From Planctomycetota bacterium (GTDB taxonomy: Bacteria; Planctomycetota; UBA8742; UBA2392), in assembly GCA_015075515.1 (NCBI GenBank), contig JABTUE010000002.1, forward strand, positions 923,208 through 987,207: 64,000 nt of DNA, written 5' to 3'. Within the stretch, counting starts at the first letter, position 1; each line of letters starts with the position of its first letter. Below the pieces are notes generated by a model. It was not told the DNA's origin, did no database searches, and saw nothing but the letters and a program-made list of their open reading frames with translations. A program made the translations under genes and the position numbers. Below, piece after piece: positions 14,768 to 23,869 of this stretch.

Positions 14768-16204
14768 TCAGTCGCCCGGGAAAATCATCCCCGAGATCTC
14801 GTCTTCGTCCGCGCCGGTTGCGGGCTCCAGCCGCAGCGTGCCCAGGTCGCAGACCTGGCCCTCAACAATCGTGGCGGCCACGGTCTGGCGCGCGTGGCCG
14901 AACAGCCGCACCTCGACGCTGTATGCTCCCACCGGCGCATCATTGAATGTGGCAACGCCGTTGGCGCCCACGTTGGCCGACATGGTTTTGACCAGCGTGT
15001 CGCCGTCTTTGATGCGCACGCTGACAAAGCCCTGCAGCGGCTTGCCCTCAGCGTTCTGCAGCGTAACCCGAATCGCCGACGACGCCGCCACCACAAAATC
15101 CGCCGCACAGCGCGTTTCGGCCCCCGCCTTGACGGTTACCTCGGTCGGGCCGCTGACCTGGCGCCAGCCGGTCGCACTGAGCCGCGGGCGATAGCGTCCC
15201 TCGGCCAGCCCCGTAACCTGAAACGCACCGGCGGCATCCGTGACTGCTTCTTTGCCGCCGCGGTCGGGGAACTCAACACCCTCCACAACGCCGTAAGACA
15301 TCGTGCCGTCGCCGGCAAAGCGCACCTTGATGCCCTCCACCCCACGGCCGCTGGCATCCACTACACGGCCGCTGACACTGCCGGCACCGCGCAGCACAAG
15401 CCGGATGCCCTCTTTCTCTTCACCGTTGCGCAGCGGCACGCGCTGCACCCGGCTGTCGGCGTAGCCTTCGGCCTTGGCCGTCAGGTTGGCTGTAACACTC
15501 GATTTCTCGCCGGCCGTGCGCTGGACGGCGGCGCTAAATGTCCCGTCGGGGCCGGTGGTGGCGATCGGCGTGCCGGCATCTTCACCGCTGCGTCCGATCA
15601 CAATGCTGACACGGCGCATCTCGCCATCGCCGCGGTTGAGAGTCTCGGAATAATCGGCATAGATGGACGCGCCCGCCACCGGAGCACCGGCGCCGTCTAC
15701 AACCATGCCGCGAAGCGTGGCCGTAAAGTCCACCTGCGGCCCGCCCAGCAGATCCTTGAGTTCGTCCACTTCGTCCAGGCGCGGAAGCTCGGGCAGGTTC
15801 GGCATACGCTCTCGCGCACGCTTGAGTTCTTCCTCGAGTTTGCGGCGGATCTCTTCGTGCTTGGCCTTTTCCTCGTCGGCCAGCGCCGGCCGCACGGTAT
15901 CGGGCCCGGCGGGCCTGATTTCGGGTTTGGCATCGGGCTTGGGCACAGGCGTGACGGCCGGTTCCGTAAGTGCCGGGCCGGGCCGCGCCGGTTGCAGGGG
16001 CGGCTCGGCCGGCCGGTCTACAACCGGTTCAAGGCCGGGTCGCGCGGCCACGGTACTGGCCGGTTCGGGTTCGGGACTGGCTGCCGGGGCCGGGGGCGTG
16101 CGCGAGGGCTCGGCGTGGTAGGTCAGCATGTACCAGGTACCAAACGACCCGGCCGCCAGCATCAGAACAGCCAGCGCCAGCGTCGGCAGTGGGGACGAAC
16201 GCAT
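14768..16204 (-). CDS. membrane-anchored protein with carboxypeptidase-regulatory-like domains
   Basis: A 478-residue protein. An N-terminal anchor helix (LALAVLMLAAGSFGTWYML) is followed by a Pro/Ala-rich linker (about 35-105), a charged coiled-coil stretch (EEKAKHEEIRRKLEEELKRARERM, split here by function) and three or four carboxypeptidase-regulatory-like beta domains (LRGMVVDGAGAPVAGASI, VSGRVVDASGRGVEGIKV, TLQNAEGKPLQGFVSV). No enzyme domain is present, so a structural or binding role in the envelope is likely. The ATG at 16204 has GGAGACC 7 nt upstream; an upstream ATG at 16222 would precede that site. It shares its architecture with the protein at 21533-23740. Confidence 0.75.
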   Translation of the reverse strand: MRSSPLPTLALAVLMLAAGSFGTWYMLTYHAEPSRTPPAPAASPEPEPASTVAARPGLEPVVDRPAEPPLQPARPGPALTEPAVTPVPKPDAKPEIRPAGPDTVRPALADEEKAKHEEIRRKLEEELKRARERMPNLPELPRLDEVDELKDLLGGPQVDFTATLRGMVVDGAGAPVAGASIYADYSETLNRGDGEMRRVSIVIGRSGEDAGTPIATTGPDGTFSAAVQRTAGEKSSVTANLTAKAEGYADSRVQRVPLRNGEEKEGIRLVLRGAGSVSGRVVDASGRGVEGIKVRFAGDGTMSYGVVEGVEFPDRGGKEAVTDAAGAFQVTGLAEGRYRPRLSATGWRQVSGPTEVTVKAGAETRCAADFVVAASSAIRVTLQNAEGKPLQGFVSVRIKDGDTLVKTMSANVGANGVATFNDAPVGAYSVEVRLFGHARQTVAATIVEGQVCDLGTLRLEPATGADEDEISGMIFPGD

Positions 16205-16374
16205 AAAGGTCTCCGGCGGCAAACGCGGGCACGGCCCGCAAGGTGCGGCAATAACACTACCGGCCGCTGCCGCCGGGCGTTACGACAAAACTGCCGGGAT
16301 TTGGGCAGGAACACCGCACCCGGCGTCGCGTTTCATCTGCCAGGGCCTATGATGCGGAAAACCGCGAGGCAACC

Positions 16375-16779
16375 ATGCGTTCCACACTGACCACCCTGGC
16401 CGTTGGCTTCATTCTTGGCGCGACGTTGGGTTTTGCCGGTCTGTGGACACAGGTAATCCAGCCCGCGAAAGAACAGATCCAGGAACTCGAGGCCGAACAC
16501 GGCATCCTGCAGAGCGCCTTGGACACCGCCACCGAGGCCCTGACCAAGGCCGCCACGGAATTGCGCGCGGAGGCCGAGAAGAGCACGGGTCAGTCCATAC
16601 AGGCGGGCACCGGCCCGGTGCCGCTGCCGGCCTTGCCCGGCCAGCCACAACCGGCGCAGCCGCAGCCCGCACAGCCCGGTCCGACACCCCTGGTCGTGCC
16701 GACCCGCACCCGCGAAGTCGCCAACGATCTGGACAGCCTGGCCAAACGCCTGCGCGAGACACGCAACCGCAAACGTTAA
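16375..16779 (+). CDS. small membrane-anchored coiled-coil, proline/glutamine-rich protein
   Basis: A 134-residue protein of unknown function. It has an N-terminal transmembrane helix (TLAVGFILGATLGFAGLW), a predicted coiled coil (about residues 30-75, IQELEAEHGILQSALDTATE), a low-complexity Pro/Gln/Ala stretch (about 80-110) and a basic tail. GAGG lies 8 nt before the ATG. Its stop codon overlaps the stop of a decayed frame on the minus strand (16776-16778). Confidence 0.6.
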   Translation: MRSTLTTLAVGFILGATLGFAGLWTQVIQPAKEQIQELEAEHGILQSALDTATEALTKAATELRAEAEKSTGQSIQAGTGPVPLPALPGQPQPAQPQPAQPGPTPLVVPTRTREVANDLDSLAKRLRETRNRKR

Positions 16780-17022
16780 GCCCGCGCCCGAAGACGCCCC
16801 GTACCCACCGCCAGCACCAGCAGCGCCAGCACGGCATACAGCACCAGGCCGGACCGGGCACCCGCGGCACAGCCAGCCCCGCCGCCTGAGGAACCCGGCG
16901 CCAGTTCCGGCGCGCCGGCGACTGGATGACCTTGTCGCCGGGGGCAACGCCCTGCTGGCCGGTCTGCCTGTGCTCCGCGGGCATGACGCCGGGCACTGAA
17001 ATACACGGTCGCTTTGCTATCA
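16776..17022 (-). pseudogene. probable frameshifted remnant with a C-terminal sorting tail
   Basis: The minus strand ends at a TAA (16778-16776) preceded by an open frame coding SSGGGAGC, a 16-residue hydrophobic run (LVLYAVLALLVLAVG) and RLRARA, the glycine-Cys-TM-Arg pattern also seen at the end of the protein at 3206-5056. Upstream, the plausible coding frame (SVPGVMPAEHRQTGQQGV, then APGDKVIQS) is in a different register, with the switch near 16915-16930. No complete gene body exists. I read this as the 3' remnant of a surface-protein gene with a frameshift; chance cannot be excluded. Confidence 0.3.
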
Positions 17023-20000
17023 TGCCGCGCTGGCCCCGAGTTGACCCCGACAGGCCGAGTCTTGCCCGAAACGCCAACGACCCAAACAGCACCCGCATCG
17101 CGCCCGTGGCACACCTGGGCGTTTGTGGCGCTGATTGCCGTTGCCACGTTTGCGGTGTACCAGCACGGCCTGAGCGGCCAGTTCACGAACTGGGACGACA
17201 ACTGGCTGATTACCGAAAACCGCCACATCCGCGAACTCTCGTGGCGCAGCGTCCAGCTTTTCTTCAACCCGATGGCCCCGCGCGAAGAACTCGGCAATGA
17301 ATATCTGCCCGTGCGCGACCTCAGCTATGCCGTCAACTACGCGCTGGACGGGTTGAACCCGCGCGGCTACCACGCCACAAACCTGCTGCTGCATCTTTTC
17401 AACTCGCTGCTGGTCATGCTGCTGGCCACCCGACTGACCGGCCGGCGGCTGGCGGGCGGCCTGGCCGGGCTGGTGTTTGTCGTGCACCCGGTGCACGTCG
17501 AAGCCGTAAGCTGGCTGAGTTCACGCAAGGATCTGCTGGCGGCGTTCTTTCTGCTACTGGCCACGCACCTGTATCTGGCGGCCCGCCGTCCGCGCACCGG
17601 CCTGATGGCCAGCCAGAGCTTTGTCCAGCGCGTGCGCCAGAACACGCGCCTGAGCTACGGGCTGGCCCTGTTGTGTTTTGTTCTGGCCCTGCTGTCCAAG
17701 ATGCCAGCCGTGGTGCTGCCGGCGCTGCTGGTACTGCTGGAACTGTTTGTGCTGCGGCGGGCAGCCGGTGTAGACACAGGCCCGATCGCCGACGCCCAAG
17801 GTTCCCAGACAGGCCCGAGGCCGCTTGCGCATGCTTTGCGCTCTCTGCTGCCGACCTTGCCGTTCTGGATTGTGGCCGGCCTGTTCACCGCCGTGGCCAT
17901 GAAGATCGGCACCGGCCTGATGCGCGAGCCCTACGGCGACGGCCGGCTGCAAAGCACACTGACAGCGATTTCGGCCATCGCGCGGGATTTGCAGGCCCTG
18001 TTCATCGGCTGGCCGATGCAGGCCGCCGTGGACATGCCGGTGCAGACGGGTCTGTCACTGCCGGTGGCAATCGGTGCCGCGGCGCTGCCGGGTCTGCTGG
18101 CGCTGGGGGTTACCGGCTGGCGCGCCGCAAACGCCACGGACTCACGCCGCAAGCTCATGCTGGGCATGGCCGGGCTGGGCGGCCTTTGGTTTCTGGTGGC
18201 GCTGGCACCGGTAAGCAACTTTGTGGTCCAGATCGGCACCGTGTTTGCCGAACGCTATCTTTACATACCCAGCATCGGGTTTGCCGTCGCGCTGGGCGCG
18301 CTGGCTGCACTGGGCACCGAAAAACTCCGGGGCCCCGCGCGCGCGGCCCCCGTGGCGGGCCTGGCCGTAATCTGCGCGCTGTGGGGTTGGGCAACTGTGG
18401 AGGCGGTAAAGCCCTGGCGCAACAGCACGGCGTTGTGGGCGCGTGTGCTTGAGCTTGACCCCGAAAACCACACCGCCTGGTTCAACGCCGGCCGCGAAAA
18501 ACAGGAACTGGCGCTGCTGGAATCCGACGACACCAGACGCGCCGCATTGTTCGAGGCCGCGCTGCGCGACTACGACCAGGCGCTGGTTTATCCCGCGCGC
18601 ACCTACCGAACCGACGAGGCCCGTGTGCTGATCGCACAGGCCAGCGTCTGGCTGCAGCGCGAAAACACCGCCCAGGCCCTGAAATGCCTTTACATGGCGC
18701 GCGACAATGTCGAGCAGCCCTGGCGCACGCGAACGAATCCGGCCCACGCCGACCGCGTGGCCGACATTGAGGCGATTCTGGCCAACTACCTGGGCCTGGC
18801 TTACAGCGCGCGGGGCGAACACGAACAGGCCGTGGCAGCGTTTGAAGAAGCCGCGGCCAAATCCGGCCGCTATGTTTCGGCGCGCGTCAACCTGTGCGCC
18901 GAACTGGGCCGTAAAGCACTGGCCCAGAACCCGATCAACGAAGACATGCTCAAGCGCGCCTGGCGCGAGCTGGCGGAATACGAACGCCTGCGCGACCGCG
19001 ACGAGGCCGCGATTGAACAGCGCGCGCGGCTGCGTTACGCCGAGTTCAGCCGCCGGCTGGAACTGTCGGGCAAAGGCGGCGAGAAAATAGTACCCCCGGA
19101 ACTGGCGCCGCTGCTGGACGAATCCCGCGCCCTGTACGCCGAACTGCTGCGGCGCAAACGCGGCGTGCCCGGCCTGCGCGCGCGCGCGCGGCTTCTGATC
19201 GAAGCCGCCGAAGTGCACGCCCGCGGCCGCCCCGGCGACGCTACAGCCGAGGCCATGTTCCGCGAGGCGTTGACGCTTGACCCGGCCCATGTCGGCTTGC
19301 GCACCCTGCTGGCCGTGCTTCTGTTCGAACGCGGCAAGGCCAACGTCGAGGCCACCGAACTGCTGGCCGAAGAACTGCGGCGCAACCCCGGTTACCGCCC
19401 GGCGCTTCAACTCAAGGCCGCGGGATTGCGCCAGGCCGCAGTGGACGGCGCGGCCAGACTGCGCGCCAAATGGCTGCCGGCCTACCGCGAGGTGCGCAAT
19501 GACCCTGACCCGACATGGGAAGGCCTGATCGGCGCGTTCTTTCTGGGGTCCAGGCGCGCCCGCGGCGCCGACGCCTTTGCCACGGATGTTCTGACCGTGG
19601 CGGCACTGATGCGCGAAGCCATTGAGACGGATCCTGACAACACCGAGGGCCACGCGCTGGTGGAGGGTACAGGCCTGAACATCGCTCTGGGCCTGTGGTT
19701 CACGCGCGTGCCCAACCTGCGGGGCAACGCGGAATCGCTGCTGCGCACGGCCTTCAACGCGCGGCCCGAAGACGGCCCGGTGGCGGCGGTGCTGACGGAG
19801 TTTTACCTGCGCCTGGCCGAAGAGGTCATCAACCCGCCCAAGCCGCCCGAAAATGAACAGCAGCACCGCGAACTGCGCGAGGGCTTGAACGAACTGCTGC
19901 AAAACATGCTGACGCTGAGTGAACGCGCGCGCCACATGCTGTCGGGCAAGCTGTGCAAGGTCGGGCTGGATGTGGAAAGCGGCAGGATGCCCGTGCGCAA

Positions 20001-21528
20001 CGCCGACGGTGAAATCGCCAACTTGTCGGAGCTGTCACGGCGCATGGTGGCAGCCGAGTTCATGCGCGCCTCGGTTCTGCTGCAATCTGACCGCGTCGAG
20101 GCGCTGGACTGGCTGAAACATTTCTACCAGGACGAAGGCAACCTGATTGAAGCCGTGCGCGTCTACGAGCAATTGGTCGAGGCGTTGAAAGACCGGCCCA
20201 AGCTGCTGCATGGCGTGAACCTGTCGCTGGCGCAGCTTCAGCTTGACCTCGGGCAGCAGATGCTGCGCGCCTTCAGCGCCAAGCTCAAGCTCAAGCAGGA
20301 CGCCGAGGCCAAACAGATGCGCGACAAGGCCGTGCGCGCCTATCTGGACTGCCTGGCCACCACCGAAAAGCTGCTGGCCGATCCCGAAGACCCCGGCAAG
20401 ATCGCGTTTCCCGTGCGCATGCGCGGCATTGCCGCCCAACGCCTGGCCTATCTGGTCACGCGCGAGGCAGAAAAATACTACACCATCGCGTTGCAGGCCT
20501 ACGCCCTGGCCCCGGCGGACTTCAGCGCCGAAATCGCCGAGGTGCGCCGCAAGCGCGCCTGGTTCATTGAAAACCCCTACCAGCGACGCGCCGAACTGCA
20601 GGATATGATCCGCAGCGCGCCCGATGGCGCCGACACCAGCAGCCTTGAGGAAGACCTGCGCGATCTCGACCGCCGCATCGCGCGCGAAGAAGCCGACCAG
20701 ATGCGCCGGCGCGGCGACTACACCGGCGCGCTGCAGCGACTGGCCGAACCGATGAAGGCCCCCACGCCGGTGCTGTACGCCGCGCGCGGCGAAATCTACG
20801 CCGACATGGCCCGCGCCGGCATCGAACGCGACGAAAACACCCGGCGCGCCGCCGCCGATCTGGCCCGTGCCGTCACCGAACCCGAGTGCCTGATCCGGGC
20901 GGCGCGACTGTACTGGGAGGACGAAGCCCTGATCTTCGCGCCCGATCGCATCGCCAAAGCCCGCATGCCTCTGGTACGTGCCCAGCAGATGATCGAGGAC
21001 TCGCTGGAAACGCTGGAGCCCGGCGACAAGGCCGTGCCCAAATTGCAGAAACTGTCAGGCGAAGCCACCCAGCTGCGCGCCGAAATGGACCGTCTGGGAG
21101 CGGCCAATCTGGCCGCCGCACGGCGGCTTCAGGAAGACGGCAAACTCGAACAGGCGCTGGGCCACGCCCAGGACGCAGTGCAGATGCTGGGCGACCACGC
21201 CCGGGCCTATCACCGTCTGGCGCTGATCCAGCGCGACCTGGGCCGCAAGACCGCCGACGCCGAAGCGCGCCGCGCGATACTGGAAGACGCCCGCGACACT
21301 CTGCAAACCGGCCTGCGCATGGAAATCCCGCTGACCAGCTCGCGGCTGGAGATGATGCACGACCTGGCCGAGATTCTGGGGCTTGACCTTGGCGAACGCG
21401 CCGCCGGCGATTCGTGGGTCGCCCGTGCCCGCGAAGTGCTGCGCCTGAGCCCCGAGGCACTGCGCCCGGATCTCGAAAAGATTTGGAAGCCGCGCCTGGA
21501 TGATCTGGCCTCGCGCCTGCGGCGATAA
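17014..21528 (+). CDS. TMTC-like integral-membrane glycosyltransferase fused to a long TPR region
   Basis: A 1504-residue protein. The first about 470 residues carry eight or more transmembrane helices and the hallmark segments of TMTC/PMT-type O-mannosyltransferase-like proteins: FTNWDDNWLI (acidic pair after TM1), LLLHLFNSLLVMLL and VVHPVHVEAVSWLSSRKDLLA. The rest (about 480-1504) is helical, alanine/leucine/arginine-rich and TPR-like, much longer than usual. The expected role is transfer of a lipid-linked sugar to exported protein or polymer; donor and acceptor are unknown. No ATG gives a good start: TTG at 17014 is used, and TTG at 17062 gives a more natural N-terminus (PETPTTQTAP). It stands alone between convergent and divergent neighbours, and its stop is 4 nt from that of the next gene. 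Confidence 0.75.
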   Translation: MLSCRAGPELTPTGRVLPETPTTQTAPASRPWHTWAFVALIAVATFAVYQHGLSGQFTNWDDNWLITENRHIRELSWRSVQLFFNPMAPREELGNEYLPVRDLSYAVNYALDGLNPRGYHATNLLLHLFNSLLVMLLATRLTGRRLAGGLAGLVFVVHPVHVEAVSWLSSRKDLLAAFFLLLATHLYLAARRPRTGLMASQSFVQRVRQNTRLSYGLALLCFVLALLSKMPAVVLPALLVLLELFVLRRAAGVDTGPIADAQGSQTGPRPLAHALRSLLPTLPFWIVAGLFTAVAMKIGTGLMREPYGDGRLQSTLTAISAIARDLQALFIGWPMQAAVDMPVQTGLSLPVAIGAAALPGLLALGVTGWRAANATDSRRKLMLGMAGLGGLWFLVALAPVSNFVVQIGTVFAERYLYIPSIGFAVALGALAALGTEKLRGPARAAPVAGLAVICALWGWATVEAVKPWRNSTALWARVLELDPENHTAWFNAGREKQELALLESDDTRRAALFEAALRDYDQALVYPARTYRTDEARVLIAQASVWLQRENTAQALKCLYMARDNVEQPWRTRTNPAHADRVADIEAILANYLGLAYSARGEHEQAVAAFEEAAAKSGRYVSARVNLCAELGRKALAQNPINEDMLKRAWRELAEYERLRDRDEAAIEQRARLRYAEFSRRLELSGKGGEKIVPPELAPLLDESRALYAELLRRKRGVPGLRARARLLIEAAEVHARGRPGDATAEAMFREALTLDPAHVGLRTLLAVLLFERGKANVEATELLAEELRRNPGYRPALQLKAAGLRQAAVDGAARLRAKWLPAYREVRNDPDPTWEGLIGAFFLGSRRARGADAFATDVLTVAALMREAIETDPDNTEGHALVEGTGLNIALGLWFTRVPNLRGNAESLLRTAFNARPEDGPVAAVLTEFYLRLAEEVINPPKPPENEQQHRELREGLNELLQNMLTLSERARHMLSGKLCKVGLDVESGRMPVRNADGEIANLSELSRRMVAAEFMRASVLLQSDRVEALDWLKHFYQDEGNLIEAVRVYEQLVEALKDRPKLLHGVNLSLAQLQLDLGQQMLRAFSAKLKLKQDAEAKQMRDKAVRAYLDCLATTEKLLADPEDPGKIAFPVRMRGIAAQRLAYLVTREAEKYYTIALQAYALAPADFSAEIAEVRRKRAWFIENPYQRRAELQDMIRSAPDGADTSSLEEDLRDLDRRIAREEADQMRRRGDYTGALQRLAEPMKAPTPVLYAARGEIYADMARAGIERDENTRRAAADLARAVTEPECLIRAARLYWEDEALIFAPDRIAKARMPLVRAQQMIEDSLETLEPGDKAVPKLQKLSGEATQLRAEMDRLGAANLAAARRLQEDGKLEQALGHAQDAVQMLGDHARAYHRLALIQRDLGRKTADAEARRAILEDARDTLQTGLRMEIPLTSSRLEMMHDLAEILGLDLGERAAGDSWVARAREVLRLSPEALRPDLEKIWKPRLDDLASRLRR

Positions 21529-21532
21529 CAGC

Positions 21533-23740
21533 TCACGGCGCGGCCTGGAACAGTTCGATGCTCTCGTAGCTGATGTTGGCGTCAAGCTGGCCGGGAATCC
21601 AGCGATCGTTGATCCACTTCAGGCGGATTGTGTGCTCGCCTGACAGCGTACCAAGCGCCAGCAGCACATGCTTCGGCACCTGGGCATCACTGGGAATGCT
21701 CAGCGTCGCGCGGTGCCGGCCGTCCAGATACACTTCGACTTCGAACAGGTATTCATTGTCCAACGGCAACGCCGCGTAGGTGTGGTTCTTGACGCCCAGT
21801 TCCAGCACAAACGGCGCCTCGGTTTGACCAAAGTTGAACCGGTACTCAACCCAGTGGTCGTCGTCCAGCGACCACAGGCACGGAGTTTCCCCAACCGTCT
21901 GCCAGCCCTCAGGCCACGAGGCCGCGTCGTAGTCGCGCGGCCGGCGTGAAAGCGGCAGGCCGGGCTCCAGACTTAGGGCCTGTTCGGTCTGTCCAAACGT
22001 GACGGCGCGCGGCAGAAGACCGGGGGCCAGGATGTGCAGCACCAGCACCGGCTTGTCCCATTCGAACGCGTAGACGCCGGCGGCTGACGCCGCGCGAAGA
22101 TGGACCGGCGGCCCTCCCAACTGGTTGACACTGAACCACAGGGCAGTCACGGGCTGAGAAGTGTCGGCCCGCGTCACAGTCAGGTTCACGCGGGGCCGGT
22201 GGTATTCGAACTTGAGCACGAAATCAGACGTCGCGCTTGGCATCGGGTCGCTGTCGGCGGCGACAAAATCAGCGTGCTCGGCACGCAGGCTGATCACGCG
22301 GTCGCGCAGCCCGCCGAACAGAAAGAACCCGCTGGCATCACTGAAGGCCACGCGCGGGTCACCGTCGCCCTTGAGCGTTACCGTTGCGCCGGCCACGGGC
22401 ATGTCGTCCGGGGCAACCACGCGGCCTGTCAGCGCAATGTAGCCGTCGTTGGCAAACACCACAGGTTGAAACGGCTTGCCTACCTTACTGAGGCCGTCCG
22501 GGTGATCGGCTTCCATGGCACCATCGGACGGTTGGGCGATATGAACCAGCCGCTGGGTCATCACCGGCGCGCCGTGTTCCAGCAGTGTCACAAACGGCGG
22601 ATCGGCCAGAATGTCCCATGTGCCCTGCAGCTTCGCGCCCGCGCCTCCCACGGGCACACGGCTGAACCAGCCAAACACCTGTGCCGCACGTTTGTTCTCC
22701 CAGCGCCGCGGGTCAAGCCGGCCGGTGACGGCCACGGCCAGGCCCGTGCGGGCGGCCGTGACTTTGACGTCCACCTCGTAGGGTTCCTCCGGCGCCCAGA
22801 ACACGCCTATCTCGTTGTGCTCGCCGGGCCGCAGATCAGGCACGATCAGCGCGTCCACCAGCCGCAAGCCTTCGGCTTCGACACTCAGGGCCAGTTTTGC
22901 GTAGCCGGTGGGCCATTTTTCCGGAACCGGCAGATTGGCGGTGAAAAATCCCCCAGCGTCGCTGACGGCTTCCATCATCACCGGCAATACCGGCCCGCCC
23001 AACTGCCCGTTGGCGGGAAAGAACGTGAACAGACGCAGCCTGGCACCTTCCACACCTTTCTGGGCCAGCCGCGCCATCAGCTTGCCGCGCACGGGAGTTT
23101 TGATCATGGCCGGCGCGGCGTAGCCCTCGCGCGCCCAGTATTCCGCCCAGATTTCGGGCTCGGCCAGTCTGGCCATGTCCAGAGGCGGAAGTTCGACTTC
23201 CGCAGCCACAACCTTCGGGATTGCTTCGGCCTTGGGCAGATTGCTGCCCCCGGCGTAGCGTGCCTGCTCAGCGCGTTCGCGGGGTGTGGGCACGCGCGCG
23301 GGCGTGGGCAATCCCGGCGGCGCGGCGGGCACCGTTGCGGCCGCATCACTCGCACTGGCGCCGTCGGCCTGCGGCGTTGCCGGGACGGGCCCGGAACCCG
23401 GGGGCGGCGGCAAATCACCCGCGCGCGGCGTGTCGGGCGTGCCCGACACCGGCGGCAACGGCCGCGAACCGGAACCGGGCCGGTCAGACTGTCGTGCCGC
23501 CTCGACGGAACCGGTGCTTGCGTCACCAGCAGCGGCCTGTGCCGCGTCGGGCGCGGTGCCGTCAGACCGGGATCTGCGTGTATCCTGCGATTCGCCTGCC
23601 AGATGCGTTGCAGCGGCATCGTAACCCGCCCGCACATCCACACGGGGACGCGAAGATTCGGTCGGGCGCGTGACCCACCACGCCGCCAGAGCCGTGCCGA
23701 CAACCGCAACCGCCAGCAAAACAATCCGAACCCGCCGCAT
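21533..23740 (-). CDS. membrane-anchored multi-domain beta protein (carboxypeptidase-regulatory-like, C-terminal carbohydrate-binding-like)
   Basis: A 735-residue protein. It has an N-terminal anchor (IVLLAVAVVGTALAAWWV), a Pro/Ala/Ser-rich low-complexity linker (about 40-170), several beta-sandwich domains including YIALTGRVVAPDDMPVAGATVTL (carboxypeptidase-regulatory-like), and a C-terminal domain (about 590-735, WVEYRFNFGQ, FEVEVYLDGRHRATL, LSGEHTIRLKWIND) resembling carbohydrate-binding modules. No catalytic motif was found. The start at ATG 23740 puts the anchor helix at the very N-terminus; the frame is open further upstream but without such a signal. It is likely part of the same envelope system as 14768-16204 and 1715-3205. 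Confidence 0.7.
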   Translation of the reverse strand: MRRVRIVLLAVAVVGTALAAWWVTRPTESSRPRVDVRAGYDAAATHLAGESQDTRRSRSDGTAPDAAQAAAGDASTGSVEAARQSDRPGSGSRPLPPVSGTPDTPRAGDLPPPPGSGPVPATPQADGASASDAAATVPAAPPGLPTPARVPTPRERAEQARYAGGSNLPKAEAIPKVVAAEVELPPLDMARLAEPEIWAEYWAREGYAAPAMIKTPVRGKLMARLAQKGVEGARLRLFTFFPANGQLGGPVLPVMMEAVSDAGGFFTANLPVPEKWPTGYAKLALSVEAEGLRLVDALIVPDLRPGEHNEIGVFWAPEEPYEVDVKVTAARTGLAVAVTGRLDPRRWENKRAAQVFGWFSRVPVGGAGAKLQGTWDILADPPFVTLLEHGAPVMTQRLVHIAQPSDGAMEADHPDGLSKVGKPFQPVVFANDGYIALTGRVVAPDDMPVAGATVTLKGDGDPRVAFSDASGFFLFGGLRDRVISLRAEHADFVAADSDPMPSATSDFVLKFEYHRPRVNLTVTRADTSQPVTALWFSVNQLGGPPVHLRAASAAGVYAFEWDKPVLVLHILAPGLLPRAVTFGQTEQALSLEPGLPLSRRPRDYDAASWPEGWQTVGETPCLWSLDDDHWVEYRFNFGQTEAPFVLELGVKNHTYAALPLDNEYLFEVEVYLDGRHRATLSIPSDAQVPKHVLLALGTLSGEHTIRLKWINDRWIPGQLDANISYESIELFQAAP

Positions 23741-23869
23741 GCGGCCATTGTCGGCCTGAACCTGACCAAAGGCAACGCAAACGCGGCAATTCAAAGGGCC
23801 CGGCTCAAGTGTCGCTATCAAAGGGCGCCACGCCGTATCGGGCACACAAGTCGTGCGTGCCGCGACATT

